A stretch of DNA of 64,000 bases. It comes from Isoetes taiwanensis. Its lineage: Eukaryota; Streptophyta; Lycopodiopsida; Isoetales; Isoetaceae. The notes below the pieces were generated by a model. The model was not told the DNA's origin. It ran no database searches and saw only the letters and a list, made by a program, of their open reading frames with translations. Below, one piece after another: positions 49,001 through 61,250 of this stretch. The stretch spans positions 7,978,270-8,042,269 of the forward strand of contig JAJEKV010000015.1 in the NCBI GenBank assembly GCA_021234155.1, given 5' to 3'. The position numbers were made by a program, and so were the translations under genes. Position 1 is the stretch's first letter. Every line of letters starts with the position of its first letter.

Positions 49001-49270
49001 TGAGAATAGACCCGAGACTCAAGACGCTTCAAAAACCAACAAAGCCTTAGGAAAACCAAAGCAAAACAAACACAATCTAAGGATATCTAAAGCATCTAGG
49101 CTACGCTTAATCGAGGAACATAAGACACAAGACCTTAGAATTCAACCATATCTATCTAACGAAAAGGACAAACTGAAAGCAAGAACTCCATTCCAAATCT
49201 AAAACAAGATGACATGTTTAAAACACGAAATTAAGGGACACGCACCCCAACCTATGAAGATCTATTGCAT
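46086..49270 (+). other. Decayed DNA, possibly an older Copia body
   Basis: At 47080-47290 the + frame shows NLEGLYKTSVESAYACEANG, then ITARMRW. This resembles the spacing of a Copia GAG-pre-integrase region (LYxLxGS ... LWHxRLGH) but is weak. Elsewhere no RT or integrase motif is readable. A (GAAA)n run lies at 48313-48340. Overlapping frames at 47581-47897 on both strands are not supported as genes. Confidence 0.3.
48313..48340 (+). repeat. (GAAA)n microsatellite
   Basis: About seven imperfect GAAA/GAAGAAA units. Confidence 0.8.
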
Positions 49271-49273
49271 AGT

Positions 49274-49470
49274 CAGGAAAGTCCATGGGAGTATTAGATA
49301 TCAAATATATGATATGAAAGGGGAGCTGCGAAGTATAATAGAAGTTCGCGTCATATTGTGGCAAGTTAAATATATTATATTATTCTAAGCTAAAGGATAA
49401 TGGTCGCAGAAAAGACTATAATAGGATGAATATGCTATGGGCTAGGCGGGTTCCTACAATTAGAAATTAC
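49274..49470 (+). repeat. Block repeated at the 3' end of the Copia element (LTR-like)
   Basis: GAAAGTCCAT.GAGTATTAG, GAAGTATA.TAG..GTTC, GTCATATTGTGGCAA, TATTATTCTAA and AATAGGATGAA occur in the same order at 53096-53260. The match begins slightly inside the last pol codons of the downstream element. The upstream block may therefore be the tail of another copy and not a clean 5' LTR. Confidence 0.6.
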
Positions 49471-49639
49471 CGATAAACAAGAAACCATTACATCGCACTA
49501 TCATGCTAGATATTTCAAGAATGCTGCCTGGAACACTGGCCAACTCTTATAAGAAATGTAGCCAAGAGATAGATAAGATGTCGAAAGGTATGGTTTCACA
49601 TTGAATTATTGGAGCAAAAATATTTTTGATCGAGGAAGA

Positions 49640-52600
49640 AGGCGTAGTTTGTTGGGATGTTTTGTTTGCAAAGAAGATCAAGAACAAATGAAACTAAGAG
49701 GAAAAGAACCTGTAACTTGTTTTGTGTGAAGAAAGTGACACATTAAAATTAACTATCCAAAATTGGAAACCAAAATCTTGCTATAACCGTGGAGGATTAC
49801 ATCATTCATCTACTACTTGCTCTAGTCCAATAACTAATGCTAGAGGAAGAGGAAGAAGAAGAGGTAGGTCCGACACAGAGGTGACGATATAGAGGAAGGG
49901 GAAGAAGAAGCCAAGCAGATCACTATGTAAAACGTGGGTCACCAAGAAGTGGAAGAAATAGAAGAAGATGAAAGTGAGGAGCATGACATCATGGGATATT
50001 TTGTTAATACTTATAAAGCCTCTGCACCAGCTTCTAATGGCGCTTGTGGTGGATAGGTACGTAGAGGAGTATAGTTGGGCCTCCAGAGGTGCCATGGGAG
50101 TTCCCCGTTGCGGTAACGGAGGCTTGAGAGATGGAGAACTCAACCCGTAGAGTCTCAAGGATTGCCGCACCGGCCAATCTGATGGCGTAATCAATAGGAT
50201 ATACATAATGTCTTTTGTGGACCTCGTGTGTTGAGAACAGTTTCTGTGAAGTTTCACCAGCGTATCTTGGCTTTGTTGTTGTCTTTCTTGACAAAGGCTT
50301 TGTAAGATTTGAAAAATAATAAAGTTTCTTTCTTGGTGCAATTTAATTGGTAACTTGGTGGCGAACTAAATTGTCAAGATATTCATATTGATATTATGGT
50401 TCCTATGCCTTCTTTAAATATTGCGTAAGAATTCCATCTATTGAATTATGGCATGAAAGATTGGCATGTAAAATTTAAAGTACGAAGAGATGACCGAGGA
50501 AATATATGATGGAACTTCATAATAACAAGAAGAAGCTGGTTTCAAAGCTATGGCCGCGAGATGATGGGCAAGCATTGCAGACAATTCTTCTCATGTGAAT
50601 AAGAAGAGAGCGATGATGTTTCGTGAGCTGGTCCACTATGACATTTTGTGGCCTCCACTAAATAAACAAGGTAAAACATGTAAAAAGTACTTTCTACCCT
50701 TTGTGATGATTTTCGCTGTTTGGCAAAAATATATCCAGTAAAGAATAAAAGTGAAGTTATGATGGGAATTCAAGAGCTTTGTGCTGAATGCAAAAAAAGA
50801 GAAACGAGGAACAAATTGGTTTGCATATGGCCTCATAGAGGTGTAGAGTACCTTCAGAGATTTAAAAGCCTTTGTAAGTTTTCTATGGAATAAAGAGGCA
50901 ACTTACATGTTCATCTATGCCCCGTGCTATAATGGAATTCCGTAAAGAAAGAATAGAACTTTGCTAAACCGTAAGGGCAATATTGAAGCGTACTAGACCG
51001 CCAACTATCTATGGGAAGAGATAATTCACATGGTGGTCTATATTCAACGAATTGTAAGTACAAACTATGCTCTTCCGGTGAACTTTGGTCAACATTAAAG
51101 ATAAGTTTTGATCTACTGAATCTTTATCTTGCATATATGCATGTTCCGTAAGAGCCTATGAAAAATTAGACTATAGAGCCTATGTTGGCGCATTCCTGTT
51201 GGATATGATCAAGAAAGCAAAGACTACAGATTGTACGAGCCATTGAGCAAGAAAATTTTGTAAGGTGAGACGTATTATTTGATGAAGCAATGGTTTTGGA
51301 AGAGTACATAGAAAGTAAGCATGCATAGAAAAAAGGAAAATGTTAAGGCAGAAGTGAACTAAAAAAGGAAGGATGTCAATGAAAAAATTAGAGCTTTGTT
51401 GGATGATGACGATAAAGATGTAACTATGAGCCACAGTCAAATACAAAATGAAGAGGTAAAGCGAATGAAGAGCAGCAAAGAATGCAAGAGGAAGTAGTGA
51501 AAACGCCGCAGTTGAGAGAAGAACTAAAAACCTCGTTTCGGAAATTTAAGAGAAGCAAAGCCAATCTTGGAAATGGAAAAATATGGTAGATTTGAAGAAG
51601 GAAAGAGTAAGAGATTGAGAGAGCAAGGATATACAAGCGTTTCCTCGATGATAGCGTAATAAACTATAGAAGATGCACTGGTTTTAAATGTGATGCACAA
51701 AAGTAGAAAGAATCATCACGGAAGAAATGGAATCATCTCGTATGAACCGGGTACGTGATGATTACTGTGGTGAAAACCAAGCAAAGAAGAGTAGTAGGCT
51801 ACAAGTGGATTTTAAAATCAAACCTCGAATAGATGGCAATGCAAATAAATTTTAAGGCCAGGCTTGTTGCAATATGGCTACAAATCAAAAAGGGAATTGA
51901 TTATCAAGAAACTTTCACCCAAAAATAAGACTTTCAAGCATCGTGTTAATATTTGCACCGGCACGCAAGAAGGCTTAAATTCATCATATGGATGTATCCA
52001 CGCATTTCTAAATGATAAATTAGATGAAGAGATTTTATGCACAAGCTCCATGATTTGAACATGCTGGAAACAAGGCATGAGGCTAAAAAGCAGCCTATGG
52101 ATTGAAACAGCACCCAGGGCAATGGTACAAATGTATGGATAAGTATCTAACGCAACAAGGGTTCAAAAAATTAGAAGCGTATGGTAATTTATACATTTAT
52201 TATGATGGGAATGAGTATTAGTGATCATGGCTCTATATGTAGATGATCAGATAATGTACTCGCCCGACAAAAGTACTCAAGTCAAATGCGAAAGAGACGC
52301 CTAAAAGGGAAATTCAAATGACAGACCTTAGGGGCTTAAAAAAGTTTCTAGAATGGAGGTAACAAAGATTTCTTGAAGCCAAAAAGCTATGATTGAGCTT
52401 CTGTGAAAAGAAAACATTCAAAGCATGTTCAAAAGATTTGGTATGCAGTGAATGCAAACCCCGCTAAAACCCTATTGTGCTGTCGCTAAAACTAACAAAA
52501 GATATGGAAACCCAAAACTGAAGCTGAAATTTTGATATGGAACGTAATTACATCAGCAAATTGATAGGCTGCTTGTATATGGTGGAAATGGAACAAGAAA

Positions 52601-53115
52601 CAAAACCTGATATATCATTTATCGCGGAAATATGCCGAAAGGTGTTTAATAACAACTAAAGAAGATCACACTGCAGCGGTACTCTTAAGAGAGTGCTCGC
52701 ATACTTGAAAAGGAACCGCTAGAATGAAGCCAGGTACAATTTTTATAATGTAACTTAAAAAGGCATTTCAGATTCGTATTGGGGATGTTGATACTTCAGC
52801 AAGCAATCTACATAAACCAGCGTACCCAAAGAAATTATTTGGTTAAGAAGGTTAAGCCGAAAAGATTTGAAGGAATTGTGAAGAACCAAATGAGTTAAAA
52901 ATGTATAATAAAGATGCATTCTCGCTAACACAAAAAATCCAAGACTTCATGAAAGGACAAAACACATTGAAATGAAAACATTTCATCAAGAGAGCAATGG
53001 AGAAAAAGAAGATAGTGAAGTTATATATGGGAATAATCAAGATCAAGTGGCGTGATATAATGATAAAGCCCTTAAGAGATAAGAGATTTGGTGAGCTAAG
53101 AAAGTCCATCGAGTA
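49640..53115 (+). mobile_element. Ty1/Copia retrotransposon pol, degenerate (Copia-1)
   Basis: Domains follow in Copia order. A zinc-knuckle-like patch (PVTCFV...) is near 49710. The GAG-pre-integrase block ELWHERL is at 50443-50463. Integrase fragments include SWSTMTFCG-type and FREL.HYDI.GP readings (about 50615-50655) and RKNRTLLN near 50946. The RT begins with KKGIDYQETF-like text (about 51888) and LNDKLDEEI (about 52008). It holds an intact ALYVDD block, YVDD at 52236-52247. RNase H and the tail give KPDISFIAEI (about 52605), ALKRVLAYLK-type, SDSYWG and DKRFGELRKSIEY (ending near 53117). Copia elements move through an RNA copy and integrate by the encoded integrase. Frames change every 30-150 bp, and most of gag is missing. 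The reverse-strand frames at 49802-50341 and 50034-50294 lie over the gag-to-integrase spacer and may mark a foreign insert. Confidence 0.85.
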
Positions 53116-53440
53116 TTAGTATGATGAAAGTGAGCCGTGCGGGAAGTATATTGTAGTTCATGTCATATTGTGGCAAAGTTAAGCATATTGATATTATTCT
53201 AAAGGTAAAGGATAAATTTACCTGTAAAGACCAGTAATAGGATGAAGTTAGTGCTACAGGCCGCATGGTAATTCAGGAAATTATCGGCCATAGACAAGAT
53301 GATGATTGCGAATTGGGCTATTGCAAAAGGCAAGCTACAAATCGAGTCGTAATATGGTATATTTCCAAATGTACTAGAAACGCAGGCTCGCATTGACTGA
53401 CGGTGAAGGCATCCATGTATGCGAATAAGTGGTTGTATCA
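53096..53440 (+). repeat. 3' LTR-like region of Copia-1
   Basis: It starts at the end of pol and shares about 165-190 bp with 49274-49470. A TGAAAGTGAGC / TGAAAGGGGAGC word (53125 and 49315) could be the LTR start. The outer boundary is not defined. Confidence 0.5.
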
Positions 53441-53788
53441 TGAACGTATGCTAGTCGCATTTAAGGCAATATATGTTTAGGTGCAATAGACACATATATT
53501 GAGAACAAACTTTACCTTTAAAATGTAAACATACTATGAAGTTCGCGAACAAAATTCATACAAATATATTGGCTCACAAATACAAAACATGGCAAAGTAA
53601 AATAGAGATTATGTTCGTCACCACGGATCCACATCATGAAGAACCTATCCCAAACACCTAGGAACGATGTCGACTTGATGTGAAGCTCACTTGTGAGGCC
53701 GAGTAGGTCAATAAACGCCGTGAGATGCCGAATCAGTAAAAATGCAAACCGTGAAAAATGCACACAACATAGAAAAACTGATTCAAAA

Positions 53789-53926
53789 GGACCAACACTT
53801 GTTTAGCAACTCCAAAAATCAACAAGTAGCCCAAGATACCACATTTTGCATAGATATCAGGACCAGCCCTTGTCTAGCAATCTAAACTCAGTGCAGTCCA
53901 AGATACCACATTTTGCATAGATATCA
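53789..53926 (+). repeat. 71-bp tandem repeat, 2 copies
   Basis: GGACCA.C.CTTGT.TAGCAA ... AAGATACCACATTTTGCATA GATATCA occurs at 53789-53859 and 53860-53926, head to tail. Confidence 0.85.
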
Positions 53927-54430
53927 TGTTAAAGGCTTGCCCTCGCCTACAATGCAAACCACATCCGCATATATTGATACTTTGCATTTACAAACAAAGT
54001 TCCAACCAATTACGCTTTCATAGCATGCTAATTGAGTCAGCTTGGCCTGCCCAAGGCTGTTGTATTGGCATATGCACCGTATTAGTCGTGGCCATGTCGA
54101 ATGGGTAGATTTAATGGATATGACAAATGTAGAAAGATTGTGTCGATATATAGAGTGGAGCGCTAATATTGGAATTGAGATGAATGATATCGCAATTATC
54201 AATAATGTTGATAGTCAAAAAACATATTCATATTGTTAATTGTCAATTGACTTCGATTAAGAGTGTGCATACATGTACATCTACTACAATTAAATGTAGT
54301 CCCTAATCTAATATTTTCATTAGGTGATGCAAATGAAATTAACGAAAGACTAAATAAGAATGGTCATTTTTAAGGATATACACTATTTGTTCTAGTTACG
54401 TTATCAAAGCCAATGGTTACTTTTAGGAGA
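53927..54430. other. Spacer, no gene seen
   Basis: Short frames on both strands (53924-54239) have no domain. Composition is mixed. Confidence 0.45.
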
Positions 54431-54439
54431 GTGAAGGAA

Positions 54440-55945
54440 GGACTAAGGAAGGTTCTTTATCGGGTTCACGTGAGGCTAATCGGCCTATGGGACCCAATTG
54501 TTACTCTAGTGAAGCCCATTGCTACCCCATTTATCCTCTCCCCTTAGGGAGTGGAAAACCGCCGAAAGCAAACAAGTCAGCCGCAGTCGCATAAATATAC
54601 ATATACACATGAATTCTCGGCACCTCGTAGGCCAAAGTGTGAGGTGAGTCCGCAGATCCAAAACCTCCCCGAGGTAGGAGCCAAGGGATCAAACCATGGC
54701 GCATCGAGTAGCTCGTAGCGTACTGTGCTCTACTCAAGAGAATGAAGCGAGCCCGACCGACTATAGGTCGGACAGCTTCCGTAGGCTGCACGGCTTTCAT
54801 CCTCAACAACCCCGCCGACAACACCGGCTACAGCGCCAAAGCTCGCCCTAGAGCGCTTCCAACCCACCGCACCCGCCTGCCGTAAGATGGTGGCCCCTCG
54901 CTTCAATGGACGCCGATGATCCTCAGCGCTTCTTCATGGGCAAATCGAGGAACGCAGTAGAGTCAGGCCCCGGAACCGTGGTGGGGTTTATGTGATTTGT
55001 AGTGTGCCACCTTTACTCGTTTCCGTAGCATGGTGGTGAGCTCTCGCGGAAACAAGAGTCCAAGTACCCTCAGCCTGCCCTACCGGCACCGTAGCACCGG
55101 ACGACCTATGTGCGCCTATCGCTCCGGCCACAAGTAGCCACCGGGCTCCTCTTTGTCCCCAACAAGCCCCGAGTCGCTATGGCCCACGCCACGCCAGTAG
55201 CCGGGCGTGAGAGCCGGCGTCACGGCGTCACCTTCTCCGAAATAAACAATGTGTCTATCGAGGCCGCATGCCGCAGGGGCATGAATCCCCGCTCTCCCAA
55301 CAAGATCTGGAGCATGGAACTCGGGAGGGCTGACCCCAAGTGCTCGCTGCAGAAAAATGCCTTCGACCGCCTAAGTCGCTCCAAGTCGCCAAAGACAATT
55401 AATCGGCCCCACACCGACACACCCATACGTAAGAATCGCCCACTCCAAAGGTCTCTGAATAAATGTGGACCGGTGGCCCTGGGCCAGCCATACAACTCCG
55501 CCCCGTGACTATTGTTTTGCATTGCGCATAACGCCCAACTCCGGGCAGCCACCTGGCTAATGGATGCATCCTAAATTACATCGAGGACGAAATTCCACCC
55601 CCGTGCAATTTTCAGGGCCGGGTGTAACCTCTACCATCCGGCCTCGATAAGTGAGAGCCGAGGTGTCGGGATGACGGAGGAGGATATGAGTGACTAATCT
55701 TAGTTCCTGGGCCGTGCTGACGCATGTCCGGCCAGCCCGCGAATGCGGGCCCGGTGGCATCTAGGTGTGCCTCGCATGCCCTCTCGCGTAAGGGCCAAGA
55801 GTGTCCACATCATCGCATAGATGCAGGTTTTCCTTTGATGACCCGTGCAAGAGTCGAGACGTCCATCCCATTGGCGCAAGAAGACGTGCTTCCAATCAAC
55901 AATGTAAAGTCCAAAGAGTGTGAGAGAAGAGGAGAGTGAACAGGA
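54440..55945 (-). mobile_element. LINE retrotransposon, 5'-truncated, RT plus 3' tail (copy 2)
   Basis: Read on the minus strand from 55945, SLTLFGLYIVDWK is seen (CPLSPTLFGLYIDELE pattern; about 55930-55890). After it come a KGKPASM patch and a CDDVDT block where YADDVDT is expected (about 55830-55800). The downstream thumb region is GC- and CpG-rich (55080-55560). The 3' tail ends with GGGTCCCATAGGCCGATTAG (54497-54478). The sequence CTTCTTCATGGGCAAAT is shared with LINE copy 1 (40880-40900 and 54930-54946). The element is cut just upstream of the PTLFG motif, so finger and endonuclease domains are absent. Several phase changes break the frame. A + frame (55110-55508) is a shadow of this GC-rich stretch. 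Confidence 0.75.
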
Positions 55946-57100
55946 GTATACAAGGAAGAGGGCATAAAGAACACGTTGATAATATATGCTGCCATATAAA
56001 TATTGAGATATGGAAAGAAAAGTTAAAATAATAAGTGTAGGATATCGCCAAAGATATACGAGTGCGACCACAATATAATATAGGAGCTTGTAGAGATGTG
56101 ACAAATTTTGATGCAATTGTTAGTTATTGTATCGGGGTGAATGAAGTTGACAAATCTTTGATGTTTAAGTGTGTATGACTACTGAGTTTGAATTTCATCT
56201 CAGCTCGTATAGTTAGTCTTTAAAATTTGGGCCTCTTATGTTTTACATCAAATTTGGAAAAATATATCCATCCATGTCAATTCATAAATCTCAATTGTAG
56301 ATACATTATGGCATCCAGATTGTTGCATTCTTGAAGTAGTTTAATAGCTAAATTATTACATCAATAAGCACATGTGCTTAAAAACAAAATTTATGTAAAA
56401 TGTAAACAATCTGTTCACAATTGCACAGCTTCTAAACATTAAATTTATTACTTACATGTTGATGACGAATATTTGACATACACATCATAGTCCAATTAAT
56501 AGACGTGGAAAAGTAACCATGATTTTTTTGAACTTTTACTGTTGAAGAAAAATAGCTCCAAGATGTTCAAATGCCAAAAAGAAAATTGGCAGAGAGGAGT
56601 TAGGGCATTTAGGGTCTTGTAGCTTGAACTCGCGAAATAAATGTGACATTCACATGCCAAATTTTAAAAAGATCTCATTGAAACGCTTTTTGGTGCTGAA
56701 TGCAGCTCTGAACAAAGTACATAAATTGTAGTGCTAAGAAACATCATAATTTTCTAACTCAAGCATTTTCTTCCGTGATCTCACAAGATCATAATGCATC
56801 TTTTCTTCATAAAAATCGAAGCCAGTGTCGGTAAAAGATCCTCGTGGTTTTTATTATCCAAATCGTGATTCTTTCTCAGCTGTGATTGATATTAGTGTAT
56901 TATTTTTTTCCATCATGTAATCAAGCATTTTCTACCAATGGCATCAAGAGGTTTTCGATTGCAAAGGACTTTTCTACCTTTACTTGCTAATTACATGACT
57001 GGCTGCGTAAAACTTGGAAAAGGGAAGGAAAAAGAAAGAGAAGAAATATTGATGGTGCTTAATGGCGTCTATAACCCCATTACAGATATAGAATAATAGA
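55946..57100. other. AT-rich DNA, no gene seen
   Basis: AT-rich with no domain, repeat or structured RNA noticed. Confidence 0.5.
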
Positions 57101-57117
57101 ATACATTATCAGGATTT

Positions 57118-57150
57118 AGCGGGGCGAAGCCCCTGCGCGGCGCTTACTAG
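57118..57150 (+). mobile_element. Helitron-like 3' terminus
   Basis: A GC hairpin GGGGC-GAA-GCCCC (57121-57133) sits 13 bases before CTAG (57147-57150). This matches the Helitron 3' end plan, a short GC hairpin 10-12 nt upstream of a terminal CTRR. The next base is C, while Helitrons usually insert before T. No 5' TC end, Rep or helicase was found, so this is either a non-autonomous element end or chance. Confidence 0.4.
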
Positions 57151-57755
57151 CACATCATCACGATTTAATGTAGCCTTTCTCAAGACTTACTTTTTCTATT
57201 AATGCCTGCGACTAAGCTTACATCTAAGATCGCGGGCCGTAAGTGATAAAGGCCGCTATCAATCGCCTTTAACCTAACAATTTAGGGGTTTATGAGTCGC
57301 CTTTGTGCTTATCTCATATTACAAGCCCTTTTCTTGTGTACTTTGATGTCCTGATCATCATTCCTAGATTTCATCTCAGCTATGTCTCTCATTGATTCTA
57401 TCCTTGTCATCAATGTATACCGTTGTCCCCATTCATATTTATGTATTTGTCTCTATCATGGTTCTCATCCTCCACTTTCCCAAAGGTCACGCATTCTACA
57501 CATTTGGCACTCCCTTTCATTCCCTCCACCTGTCCTTTTCAATTTTAGATCATGACCTCATTCTAAATCTTGCAAGGATGTTCTTCCGCCTTTCCCGCAA
57601 GGTGTTTATCTTGCATTATCCGGGTGTCCTATCTATCGTCGATTGAAGAATGTCATGAGCCGTTGTGTCTTGGGTCCTCGTGTTTTTGGCAAACCATGCT
57701 CTTGTAGCTCTATCACCCCCATTCTTCATTCCACTTCCTTCTTGTTGGGAATAAT
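57151..57755. other. Spacer, no gene identified
   Basis: A phrase GTAAGTGATAAAGGCCGCTATCAA near 57240 recurs in diverged form at about 58579 (GTAAGTTGATAAAGGCCGCTTCTAACAA). The + frame 57392-57646 has hydrophobic runs but no known domain. Confidence 0.4.
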
Positions 57756-57759
57756 CAAG

Positions 57760-57830
57760 ACTTGACCAATCTATATTTGACCAATCTTCTATATTTGACC
57801 AATCTTCTATATTTGACCAATCTTCTCGTG
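57760..57830 (+). repeat. 18-bp tandem repeat, about 4 units
   Basis: TTGACCAATCTTCTATAT starts at 57762 (15-bp short unit), 57777, 57795 and 57813. On the minus strand it encodes a NIEDWS hexapeptide repeat within a 74-codon frame (57616-57840). Confidence 0.9.
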
Positions 57831-57840
57831 ATAAGTCCAA

Positions 57841-60800
57841 GAAGCTACCAGTTTATCTTTACGCAAAAATCGCGTTTTCAAAACATTTGCCGGGTGGTCA
57901 GAGGCTATAGGCTCGCTTCATCTATAAGCACACGGTTCTCAAGCCCTTGTCATCATATATTTTCCGCGGTTTACCGCCCTTCTTGGTTTAAAAGCCCTTT
58001 TGATGTCTTTCAAGCTATTAATCACGTCTCCTCGCATCCTTATCATCAATGGGTCCGTGATCTCGCATCAGATCCAAACCGCCAGATTTTCCTCTAACCG
58101 CTCGAATCAAGGGCGCGCTTCTCTTTCTCGATCTTTAAATATGGGTTCGCCTCTACTTTCTTTGATTTCTCCCCGGCCTTCTATTCCGCTTCTTACCATG
58201 ACCAGTATTATTAAATAGCCTCAACACCTCCCCGTCCAAGACCTCCTTCATTTGCTCACCTGTTCCCATCCAAGAAGTGCATTTACAGGTTGCACTTCTA
58301 CGATTCGCCGCTTGTTCACGGTTCCGTTATTTCATTCACGCTTTAACAAAAAATCGGGATCATAATATTGATCTGAGATCACTATGTATACCTAAGCAAC
58401 TTTATACACTGGCCGCCAATCTTTGAATTGCGATGACTCATTTTCAAGTATCTCCAAAGATTAAGAGTAATTGGTATTCATTTTGTTCACATTGAATGCC
58501 GATGGGGCTAAGCCACTCTAACAGCCCAGGTTTGATGTAAACCGATGGGGTATAGCCTAGCAGCTTATATATATTGACGTAAGTTGATAAAGGCCGCTTC
58601 TAACAACTGCCGCTTGGCACTGTGGATAGAACCACACTGCTGCGCTCCATGGTCAGCCGAATGTGGCTACACTTAACAAAGATATGCTAGGATAGACGGG
58701 CAAAGCGACTCAACCATCCTTAGCGGTCAAGTATTGTCGAATGTAAATATCCATCAACATTACAACTTCAAAACATTTTGTCCTTTTAATACATACATAT
58801 TATGGTACTAGCATCTTTAAACTAGCAAAAGATACCCACACTCTATTATCTACTGACGCATTAATTCAGCCTAGCACTTAAGCTTATACATCAGATTAGA
58901 CCAGCCATCACCATATGCACTAGGGAATTCCTATGGCACTGCCACATATGCATAAATAATTGTAGAGTGAATTATTTCATATTGTAGCCAATGGCAAATT
59001 TCCATACAACAAGATCGCCGGCTGCACTGTGAAAGCAAAACCAATAATATGGCACTCAATTTATGCATGCAGCCTCAATAACCTGTGTAACACTTCTTTC
59101 TAAACCTACACAAGGATCAATCCTTACCGCACAAAGGAACACAAAGCGCATCTATCTGATACATCTATCTCACATAACAAAATAACCGAACTTTGCCATC
59201 TATACCTTAAAGAGCCTAATAATAATCCATCAGTCTTACACTAAACTTAATTTTAAATAGCCAAAATAAAACCTCAGATATTCAAGACTTGTTTCGCTGA
59301 AGCGGCCACCATAGGGTAGCAAAATTTCACACTTCAGCCTATATTGCGACTTCGTTTCTCGGCTTCAGAGCAAACCGACCATGAGGCAGTCACACACTCC
59401 AGCTGCCAGTAAGTTCATACCACAAAGAACTCGCTTTGAAGTATCGCAAAATCTATACAAAGAGCTATCCTAGTGCCCATATGCCGCCTTGGAGAGCTGC
59501 AAAATTTCCAATTCATCCAAACTCCGCTCACTTCAAATTCGATGGATAGAATATAAACTAGAAATATTTGATCTTTATAAACTTAAGAGCTAAAAGAAAT
59601 CTCAAAACCAGAGAAAAGTAGAGAGCAAATTAGAGTGACTAACATGCCGAAAATGCCCTACTAAATGCAATGTCTTGAAATCAAAAATATATGCTACCCC
59701 TCAGGCTAATGCATCTGGTCATTGCTTGATTCAAAATGAAATGAAAAACTTATCCAAAGTCGCTCGCTCGCGGTGCAACTCTTACAAAAGCGCCTTTCTC
59801 GGCTTAAAAATAAATATTAGTTAAAAGTCAATCTATGCAGTCGGATCATTGGATCGCCAAAAATGTGATCTAGGATCGGCGTCTAACGAAGCTCACAGCT
59901 GCAGAACCGCTGATATGTATCTCAAAGAAAGCAAAAGATGGATAAGTATTATCAATACGCTGATCGGGTGAAAGCACACCCTACTGATTTTCCAAATCAA
60001 ATGTACACTTGCACCAAGCATGTAGCAAATGGAATCTTTCTTCCTCTCTCGCAAATCCGGCCCCCGCCGTTAGAACCTACAAAATATGCTGCGTCATATG
60101 CTCCACAAACTGTGAATCCATTGAATTTTTGTGTTCAAAACCCTAATCTTTTCTGTCCTTCAAGGATTCAATAGAATTCTTTGGCATGAGCATTCTATTT
60201 AAACTGACTTAGTTAAACTGCCAAGATTTGTTAGGAAAACTTCCCCCGCTTCATCAAAAAAACGAAGACCCAATCTTTATTGTTTTTTAACCGGCTAATA
60301 CTATCCCCGCAGAGTAGATAATGCAAGCATGGGTCCTCTGGGGAAGCTATATGAGGAATATAAATCTAGAAATATGGCTATACCTAACTCACCTCTTCGG
60401 TTCATATAATGGCCGTTGTCTTTTAGTTGTCGTACTTCACAAAGATCAGTGATTAGTACCGGAACGCGATTTCACTTATGGTATTGAAATGAAATTCATG
60501 GAATGCCCATTTTCTCTATCATTTCCTCATCTTCAGATATTGAGGCAATCCACCATCGCCCGCAAACTCTCTTCACCTTTCTTCTGCTGTTTAAAGTCCG
60601 CCTCTACCATCTTGTCTTCCGCCATCTTATCATGGCCACATTCCTCGACATTTCTATCATCCTTCCTCTCGTTTTTCGTGATGGGTGAAGAAGACCTAAG
60701 GCGCCGCTTCTTCTTGCAACTTTTCCATACATGAAGTATTAAAGTTCAGGAGATCTAGAGAAAGATGAAGGTGAGCATCTTTGTCTTTGCCTCATTGATC

Positions 60801-60995
60801 TTGTTTTGCCGCTGTCGTAAGTTTGCACCAAGAAAGGGAGAGAAGGATGCACACCCCATATCCCGAGAGCGCAGTTCCCAAAACAAAAGCGCAAAATGGA
60901 ATTGTGTTGAAACGCGATGTGAGAATGTTGTAAGATAAAGCAAAAAAGGGCAAAGAATAATAATCGGCCTCAAGCACAACCACACTTAATTATGC
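57841..60995. other. Mixed intergenic DNA, no gene identified
   Basis: Open frames at 58000-58218, 59938-60174 (MDKYYQYADRVKAHPTDFP start) and 60489-60734 lack recognisable domains. A pyrimidine-rich stretch lies at 57900-58260 and 60520-60680. Nothing structured was noticed. Confidence 0.4.
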
Positions 60996-61250
60996 CGCGA
61001 ATTCAATAAAGGCAAGTAGGTGCCGTGAGCTAATTAAGGCAAAGTAGGCCGGTAGGTGCCGGGATGAAGTGCCATTCTAAGATATGTCAGCGACCTATGT
61101 GTTTAGTGTCGCCGCTAAGGCTTGGCAAAGAAGATGGTGTTCTCGAGTATCATATATCTCATTACTCCTCCTTGGATGAGAGGTCACCATCTCCATGCTC
61201 AACCTCCTCCCTCCTCGAGATGAGATCCGGAATCTATCACATTCAATACT
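60996..61250 (-). other. Likely 3' LTR start of Copia-2 (unconfirmed)
   Basis: On the minus strand the pol tail ends near 61255 and is followed by a purine-rich GAGGAGGGAGGAGG run (61203-61216), a fair polypurine tract. Inside, GGCACCTAC..GCCT is repeated at about 61015-61057. No second LTR is in the window to prove it. Confidence 0.4.

Noticed and set aside
55110-55508. 132-codon + strand frame as a gene
   Set aside because: It overlaps the minus-strand LINE copy 2. GC-rich LINE sequence leaves few stops on the other strand.
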